Source of the DNA: Phallusia mammillata
Lineage: Eukaryota > Chordata > Ascidiacea > Phlebobranchia > Ascidiidae
Direction of reading: 5' to 3'
DNA: 64,000 nucleotides
Assembly: GCA_003260075.1 (NCBI GenBank)
Contig: QLIY01000522.1
Span: 48,998-112,997 of the forward strand
The position numbers and the translations under genes were made by a program. The notes beneath the pieces were generated by a model, which did no database searches, was not told the origin of the DNA, and saw only the letters and a list, made by a program, of their open reading frames with translations. Below, piece by piece: positions 46,001 to 55,400 of this stretch. The stretch's first letter is position 1. The number at the start of each line of letters is the position of its first letter.

Positions 46001-49000
46001 CACTGTTTGTTTTTTCAAATAGCTGCGCTCTTTACGCCCTCCATCGGTATTTAGCAAACCGTGTGTGCTGTGAGTTCCTGTGTTAGTAGCTCTAGCTGCA
46101 AAGTTTGTTCGCGTTTTTAAATCTTTCGTTTTATCCGCAGATCACTACTTGGTCAAATACTACGACGAACGTAAGAAGATCGTAAAGTACACGTGGCTGT
46201 CACCATGGAAACCGGTGACGCAACAACAGGCTACATCACTTCCGGTTGCTAGTGACGTCGTTGGGGAGGAAGCGAGCAAACCGGTCTCACCGGAAGTGAG
46301 CAAGGAACAGGCGATAAAGGGGAAAACCCCGACGATTGTGATCGCTAAGTTGAAGGTTCCGGAAAGTTGCGCGATTTCCTTCGCCGCGGAAAAGCTGGAG
46401 GCTAAAACTGCGCAGGCGGAACAGAGGGAAAAAGCGGAAAGGTCGGAAAAGGGGAAAGCGATGGAACAGCTGACTGATGTAAGACGCGAATGACTTTCTC
46501 ATCCAACCACTGTAATCCACGTGATAAAACTGTTGTTTAGGACAAGCCTGTAACTTCAGATGGAGAAAAAGAAGCAGAGAAATCAACAACTCCCGATGTT
46601 TACGGTTTCAAGATAGGAGACACAGTGTTGTCTCGATGGACTGATTGCCGTTCCTATCCTGCTACTATATTGCGGAAATATAACGACGGTAGGTAATGTG
46701 AACGCTAAAGGTTAAATTGTGAACACAGACGTAATAGAAACTTAAAAATGCGACATTTACAACCTCTTATAGGAATTAAGACTTTGGCATTTCTGATTCT
46801 TGCTGTAAAAAAACGTTTGTAGCTGTTTACCACTTCTTCAGTTTTAAACAGTATATATGTTCAACACAAATAGAGTCAAGTGTTTGTTGAACAACTTCTG
46901 TCAGTTGGCAGTGGATGACGTCTCACAAACCAGCATTTTTCTAAGTTAGTTAAGACATATAAATCCTTAACTGGGATCAGTCCTGAAGCGTTCGTGCAGA
47001 CCAGCTATCGCCCCCCCCCCTTTAAACAGTATATATGTTCAACACAAATAGAGTCAAGTGTTTGTTGAGCAACTTCTGTCAGTTGGCAGTGGATGACGTC
47101 GTTCGCAATGACGTCTCACAAACCAGCATTTTTCTAAGTTATTTAAGACATATAAATCCTTAACTGGGATCAGTACTGAAGCGTTCGTGCACCCCCCCCC
47201 CCGGCACACTCATATAGAAATCATAGTACGCCAGGCCTATTTAAGGCGTTAACCAAGCCAAGCATTTACAGTATGGCAAGGCGTAGCCTGCGGTGGGATT
47301 CGAACCCACGATAGGAGTCTTTCCGGGAAATAGCCTGGCATATTTTGATTAATCAAAGTTATTCCAACCAGTGCAAGTTTTTATAACGCAGGTAAATACG
47401 AGGTACAGTACTACGACGGGATGAAACGGAAAGTTAAGGCTTCGTTCCTGCAAATCTGGAATCCAAACGCTTTTCCGCAACCTCTGGCTCGTCCGAGAAA
47501 GAAAACGACTTCGACAGACCAGTAAGTTTGACATGTTTGTGTATCATCATCATACTTATTTTTCAGTTGCGTGTACGGTTATTGCATGCACATGAAATAT
47601 ATTTGGCGAGCAACTGGTGGATGGCGAAGGGCCATATCGGTTATCGAGTCAGCCACCCGTGTGTATCTACACTTTCAAGTTTTACCAAAATTTGAATGTT
47701 TTCTTGCAGAGCTGAGGAAGGTAAAAGGACTGTAAGTGATCGCTCGTCTTTTTCTGAGGTTAGTGGTTGTTGCCGGCCTTAAAAATATTCTTGTTAATTA
47801 AATTAAAACGCTTCATGCGCTTAATGTATTTCAATCATCGTTTTTACCACTTTTTTAGTACATGACTTTGTTCCCAAACTTTTTCCACGAATTCCTCACT
47901 TAAAAATTCAAACTATTTTTATTCCTCCCTAATAAACTACATAGTAGATTCTAAACCACATAAAGGTGATTTAAAATTGACTTCTGTCAACTTTCCAGGT
48001 TATATTTCTAGAGGTAAAGTGTCTATTTGCAAACCACATGTAAAAAATAAAGTAAATTCCTCCCCTCAAGTTTCAAAATTCTTGGGAGGGATTCCTTCCC
48101 GGTAGGAACCGTTGACTTAAGCCATTTCATAAAGAACTCGCGATCTAGGTATTATAACGTCATTGATAAGATGTTGTCACATCTTTCGTCGCCATTTTGT
48201 TAAATTATCCAAAAAAGGTTGTTTTACAAAAATACGTGTCTGAATTCAACGTTGTGTGGTTTCAGTCGAGTGACAGCGCACAGCAGCAGGCGACAGGCAA
48301 AACTCAGCTTGGATTGGCGCATGGTCATATTCCCAAGTCGCCATTCCACAAAGAATTTGTCGTTGAGTCGGAATTGAACAAGTTCCGAGTAAGTCTACGA
48401 CCCAGCTTTCTGTTTTTGGTTTTTATCCTGTGTGACGAAACTGTACAAGAAATTCAACTGCGTTTCCTTGCAAAGATCAAATGTGTCTGCCTGTCTAATT
48501 TACATCGAAAACAATGAACTATGAATTATAAAAACGGCGTCAAAATGTTGAAAATGTCATTTTATTGTCATGTCATGCCATTTCTATATTGTACCTAAGT
48601 AATAGGCATCGGCAGAATTTTATTCAAATGAAATCTTATCTAAAACGGTTGACGAATTGTCTTTAAAAACTCGAAAAGATTTGATTCAATTCATGTTGTT
48701 ACTCTGTACAGTGTAGGGTGCCCGGTTGCAACAAAGTATTCCGCAAGGAATCGGTCCTCCAACAACATCATCGTCACTACCACTTGCAGCGCTACAAACT
48801 AAGAGATCAGGATGCTCCGGCGCCAACGAAGAGGAAAGCTTCGAAAGACGAACCACGTGAGTTCGCCAAGATTTCAAAATTAGCAAAATGTGGATTTTTT
48901 ACGCTCGTGTCGCAAACACATAAACAAAGTGTCTATTCCTTGGTGTCGATTCAAAATAAATGACTTGTTATACAGTAGACCTCGGTTAATCCGGAAGTAT

Positions 49001-49334
49001 TTGTCCGGATTATGCGAAGACCTGGATTAACTGATGTCGATTAGTTAAGGTCTTACCACATTACAAATCATTTGTACCTCGAGTTTTGCCCGAATTAACC
49101 GAATCCGGTTTACTGTATTTAAATTACAGCAAATTTCGATTTGAGCCTCTTGTAAGCCACTTTATGAATTGCTTGTTACTGCAACGCTTAAAAGCTCTTC
49201 GAAATTTGAACAGTGGCGACCCATTTCCTTGGGGGGTTCAAACTAACCCATGTTAAGAACCCCGTGGCTAACGGGAATGTTATTGACCCCAAAAACCCCG
49301 ACATATCAGTAACAGGTCTGTTTTTCAGCGGCGA

Positions 49335-49419
<85 letters not shown>

Positions 49420-52400
49420 AGGTCACGTGGTGGGAAACCCCCCATCGACCGAATGAAGATGACGTCATTACAAGTGGATTCGAGCACTGATGATCGGTCG
49501 ATGACGTCACCAAACCAAAGTGCCAACACAAGTAATTTCTTTCTGTTCATTTTTACAGAAAATATAAAAAAAAACATTAAAAATCATATAAATATACTGG
49601 GCTGTATTTTTGTACCACAGTTGTCTAAAACTAAACTTTAACTTCCCCCCCCCCCACACAAGTAATTTCTTTCTGTTCATTTTTACAGAAAATATAAAAA
49701 AAACATTAAAAATCAGCAAATATAAATATACTGGGCTGTATTTTTGTATCACAGTTGTCAAAAACTAAACTTTAACTTGTATGTGGCAGGTGTGGATATT
49801 CATGCAGTCGAGAAAATATCGCCACAATCCAAGTAAGTAATTGGGACCAGCCAGAATGCTTGTCACGATGTGTTGGATTTATCATTTAACTACCTGCTAC
49901 CTTGTATGTAACATTGCAAGTGTTTTGACCAACGCTGTTGTTTTCATCACTAAAAATGTATTCACTTCACTCAATAATTCTCGTGTAGTTATATTTTCAA
50001 ACAAGCCGCTTTCAATGGCATTTTTATTTGCATTATAACGCTTACGGTGAATGGTTTCAGCTGAAATGTTTGCATTAAAACTATGTATGTTGTGTAGATT
50101 GAAACGAAAACGCAGCGACAACATTCCGTCCAGTGTTACTCAATCATCAGCTGAACAAACAAAGGTGGGCATTTGTGAGAGAAAGGCGTCTTAAGAAATC
50201 CCCCCCCCCCACATTGCAAGTGTTTTGACCAACGCTGTTGTTTTCATCACTAAAAATGGATTCACTTCACTCAATAATTCTCGCGTGGTTATATTTTCAA
50301 ACAAGCCGCTTTCAAAGGCAGTTTTATTTGCATAATAACACTTACGGTGAATGGCTTCAGCTGAAATGTTTGCATTAAAACTATGCTTGTTGTGTAGATT
50401 GAAACGAAAACGCAGCGACAACATTCCGTCCAGTGTTGCTCAATCATCGGGTGAACAAACAAAGGTGGGTATTTGTGAGAGAAAGGCGTCTGAAGAGAAG
50501 GATAAATAAAGCCAAATTCGTATCGTTTTATTGGATTTGTTTGGAGCTGCCATTATCTAAATCTGTGACAGAATGCATTACAACATATCAATCATGCAAT
50601 TGCAGCCAAAATACATTTACCTGTTTAACTAGTGCCACTAATTCGTTACATATATAAGCTATTGCTGCCAGGCATACTATCAAGTTTAAAGAGCTCTTCT
50701 GGCAAATGTAATTTTATTCCGACGTTTCGACGTCCTATACAGGTCGTCTTCATCAGGGAAATACCATTGAATGCTCGTAGTACAGTGCACGATAAACAAA
50801 GGAAAAAAGAATGGAACGCAAGCACGTCACAACGCAACGCAACGAAACTGTACTATGCGCACTCAGTGTTATTTACCCTGATGAAGGCGACCTGTATAGG
50901 ACGTCGAAACGTCGGACAAAAATACATTTGCCAGAAGAGCTCTTTAAACTTAATTCGTTACATTTATACCTGTTTTACTTTTTCATCAATGGAAATGGCT
51001 TTTTACAGAAAGCCGGGTAATTGCATATTTCGTAGGCCCACAATGGAATATTACGTTCCAATTCAATCACTTGTCAAGAAAACTCAAGTCTCATCATATA
51101 TTGTAGTGTACACAAAAAATAGTGACATGCGATTAAATGGATTGGTTTTTATTAGTCGGGGGGGGGGACAGAAAGCCGGGTAATTGCATATTTCGTAGGC
51201 TCACAATGGAATATTACGTTCCAATTCAATCATTTGTCAAGAAATTTGTCATCATATATTGTAGTGAACACAAAAAATAGTGACATGCGATTAAATGGAT
51301 TGGTTTTTATTAGTCGCAATAATCTAATGGTTCTCAAACTGTTTAAGCATGTGGCGCATTAACAAAAAAAACTTTCTTTCCATGGCACACTTTACATGCC
51401 AACATAACAAAGTCGTTAGAAAGAGCTAATTTGTTGTGGTGGATAAGATTGCTTTTTATGTCAAACGAGAAAAAAGAGCTTTAATACGTTGCCTTGCATG
51501 CCCGTTTACTCCTAAATCACCAGAGAATGAGCTTCAAAAAATAGGAAAACTTTCGCGGCATACTTGGAAATCTCTCGGGATGTACTAGTGTGCAGTGGCA
51601 TACAGTTTGAGAATAACTGCAATAATGTAACATAGGAAACTGGTGATGCTGAATCGGGAGGTTGGAGTCATTCGGAGGACAATGAAGTATCGGAGGGGGG
51701 GGGGGGAAACGAGAAAAAAGAGCTTTAATACGTTGCCATGCACGCCCGTTTAATCCTTAATTACCAGAGGATGAGCTTAATAGGAAAACTTTCGCGGCAT
51801 ACTTGGAAATCTCTCGGGATGCACTAGTGTACAGTGGCATACAGTTTGAGAATAACTGCAATAATGTAATGTAGGAAACTGGTGAGGCTGAATCGGGAGG
51901 TTGGAGTCATTCGGAGGACAATGAAGTATCGGAGGAAACAGACACGGATGTGAAGGGATCAGTGGAGGTTGTGAATGAAGACATCATCCAGTGTGTGTGT
52001 GGTGATGAAGAAGAGGAAGGTTTCATGATTCAGTGTGAATCTTGTCTCACGTGGCAACACGCCGTATGTGAGGGGATCTCCCCGACACCTGGAACCGATT
52101 CCACTCAGTCAGGGGTCAAGTTGCCACAGGGTTACGTTTGCTCGACGTGCAAAAACCCACCGGGAGTTAGAAGGTGGGTGTGGGTGACAAACAGGGGATG
52201 GCATCTTTATGGGTTCCAGTATGGGTTAACCCAGTGGTTCTCAACCAGGGCCCATGCCCCCCCAAGGGAGGCCACGGGTGTAGATTCATCAGAAACACCC
52301 ACTAAAAGCCATTTTCTTTTTAACTTTATTTCCTAATTTAATCATCTATTTCACACTATTTGTCTATATTGAGGTTTATCACGATTGCGGATTCTTGGTT

Positions 52401-55400
52401 ACTCTATTCGACCGGTTTAAAGCCGAAATTAGTACCGAATTCCAACATGAAATTGCCAATTTACATTTTTAAGGGGACCACAGGTCCTTCAGGGTTACTT
52501 AAAGGGGGTCACGAGGCCAAAAAGTTACTTTTAGGGGGCCACGGTCCACGAAACGTTGAGAACCACTGGGTTAACCAACTGAGTTTGTGACGTAACATTT
52601 TACTATTTGTCAAATTATTTATTGTTCAAACGTTTTTGCTGGTTATATAGGCCCGTTGCTGCCAGGCATAATATCAATCACATTCATTCTTCAACTGTGT
52701 GCCTCGGATTATATTTCAAAGTACAAGCATTCTCTGGTGTTTGAGAACTTAATGACAACATTTAAAAGCTCATTTTTTGTCCCCAAAAAGACTCTCATTC
52801 ACCACAATAAAAGTTGCAAATCAACTTTCTTTTTACAAATTTTGTCCTGATGAAGGCGACCTGTATATGTCGTCGAAACGTTGTTATAAAAATACATTTG
52901 CCAGAAAAGCTCTGTGAAGTTTTTACTGGATATATATATGTATATTGTGCTGCTTGGATCAAAGTTTTTTTTTTAAGTATTGTATGTTTGTTTTTGGCGG
53001 ACATTTTGTGATAATATATATTTATGTTCTATTTCAGATCGCAACAATATTTATACAACAACGATTTTCTCACGAAAGGAAAACTGCCCTCGCTAGTTAA
53101 CTTGGAAGGTGAACTAGAGGCTGCTGGGTCGAATAAGGACAAGATGTTTGATCAAATTATTCTGGTGAGAATCCAAGCCACATCAGTGGTTTGTTTTCAA
53201 CAATGCAGCATTTTTTTTTCGTCGCAGCGCTCTAGTGCGCTTTTGAGAGATTTCCAATTGTGCTGCGAAGTATTCCCTTTTCTAAAGTTTAAACATTCTC
53301 TGGTGTTTTAAAACTTGTCGAAAAAAGTCTCTCATTTACCACAATAAAGTTGCAGATCAACTTTCTCGTTACCAAATTTTGTGTTGGCCTGCAAAGTGTG
53401 CCACGGAAAAAATAATTGTTATTGTGTCGCATGCCTAAAAAGTTTAGGAACCACTTACTACCTGACAAGAAACAAACAAGCCAGTATATTTGTATAAAAC
53501 ATGACGTTTCGACAGCAACTTGTGTCATTCTCAAATGAAAAATACCTAACTTGCTACTTGGTTGGGTGAATATTATTAACACGAAGCAATCGCCAACCGG
53601 GCAATTGTAGTCTTGGCCAATTTCATGTTTGCACATTGTAGCAAAATAGCAGAGCTAACTAACTAAGTGTTTACCAGGTAACAAACCGACTGATGAATGA
53701 AGTTACCAAGTTGCAGGAGTCGCTTCACGGTGTACGACTCAAAATCGATATTGCCGATCCGGAGAAAAACCATCCGCTGCTCCGACTTTGGAAACAAACC
53801 AGCGACGACACAACTGCGGAGAAACGAAAGAGTGACGTCACTAACAATGCTGACGCCATCCCGAGCGATTCTGCCGAGAAAGAAAACGATAGTACGTACA
53901 AATTTCTTTAATAGGAACTTTCCTTATTAAAGGCGGTATTTTAACGCAGATATTTCAGAAGCAGTGAAAGTCTGTGAGCAAGCATCTGATGAAACAAATG
54001 ACGGTGCCACTAGCGGTACAGGTGTGGGCGTTTCCATGTTTCGAACCGTCAAATCTGTGCTAATGCAAATCGTCCGATCTGTCACCAGTAGTACGTCACC
54101 GGCACGTGACATCCGCGAGGGGGAGGCAGAGAGCAACGGCGTCAAAGATTCAATGGAAGTTGATGAAAGTAAGCGTAGTAGTAGGTTTGAAAGTTTTAAA
54201 TTTGAAGAAAATGGTTGGAATCAATTGATTGAGCGGTATCTGACCATCTGGCAGGCAGCATACTTGTCGACCATCACTGTTTTTTCAAGTGTAACTACAG
54301 GTTCCCAAAGAAACAGAATTCAAATGTATTGGAATAAGAACCTGACGATGTAAATAGGCGAAATTTGTATTTGTATTATCGCCGAACATCGGTGGAAGCA
54401 AGTATTATGACTGGTTATGTTTCTTGGGGAACCTGTTTCCATATATCAAGAAAACGGCAAGGGAGATATTATTTACCTTGAGTATGTGTGGCATCATATT
54501 TCATTGCATGTTAGGAAAAAGAAAACTTAACAAAGGTAGTACCGGGAAAAAATGTTCAGATCTTAAGACAATTAACTTTTTGTGTTTTGTGGTTGTGAAA
54601 TAATCCAATGATATTTCTTTCCAAGGCGAAAATTCTTCTGGAAATAAAGAAAGCCCAGATGTAGAGCGCAATGTTGAAGAAACAGGCAAGAAAAATATCA
54701 GTGCAAAATCTGAAGAAAAACAGAATTCCGATATTTGGAAACCGATAGAGGTTTGTTGTTTTCCAGCGAAAATTTCTGCTCGCCATGCAATGTTAAATGA
54801 CTTAAATTGACGAAGTTGAACATGCCTTAATTTCAAACACTAAAAAAGTTCAGTTTCAGCCAAATTTTTACGAAGGTTTGAAACATCGACAAAACGACAT
54901 ATTCGACCAAAAGTATAAATATCTCTGCATAAATATTTTGTTTAAACTTTAAACGCATAGTAGGCCAGGCCAATTGAAGGCGTTATACCGAATCAAGTCG
55001 GTCTCCTAAGCATTCTCATTTGGCAAGGCACATACCAAAAATAATCTACCCTGTAGTGGGATTCGAACTCACGACAGGAATCTTTCCGGGATTCGCGCTC
55101 TAAATCTGTAAATGTTCTGTTTGGTCGAACACCGAGCATCTCACGTTAATACTCGGTGCATTGTGACGTCACAAACATTGAACATTCCTAATTTCGTTGT
55201 AGTTTTGTAGCTTTTCAGGGCCCCTTCGTCAACAGCGGTGTTTTAAAGTGGACAACCCCCAGAAATACGCGCTTTTCCACCATTTCATGCTTTTAAAAAA
55301 ATGCCATTTTTGTTTTTGCATGACCTTCCGGCCTATCGTCCTGGGTATGACGTTAAACTGCATCCGGTCTTTCCACTTAAAGGCAGTACCTCACCCCAGC

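Noticed and set aside
49188..49641. Open frames with long polyproline or polyglycine across the 84-base C-run
   Set aside because: They exist only because a homopolymer is open in every frame; the run is best explained as a gap filler.
50632..51183. 183-codon plus-strand open frame
   Set aside because: It reads through the inverted hammerhead-like repeat pair and a G-run spacer; no protein features.
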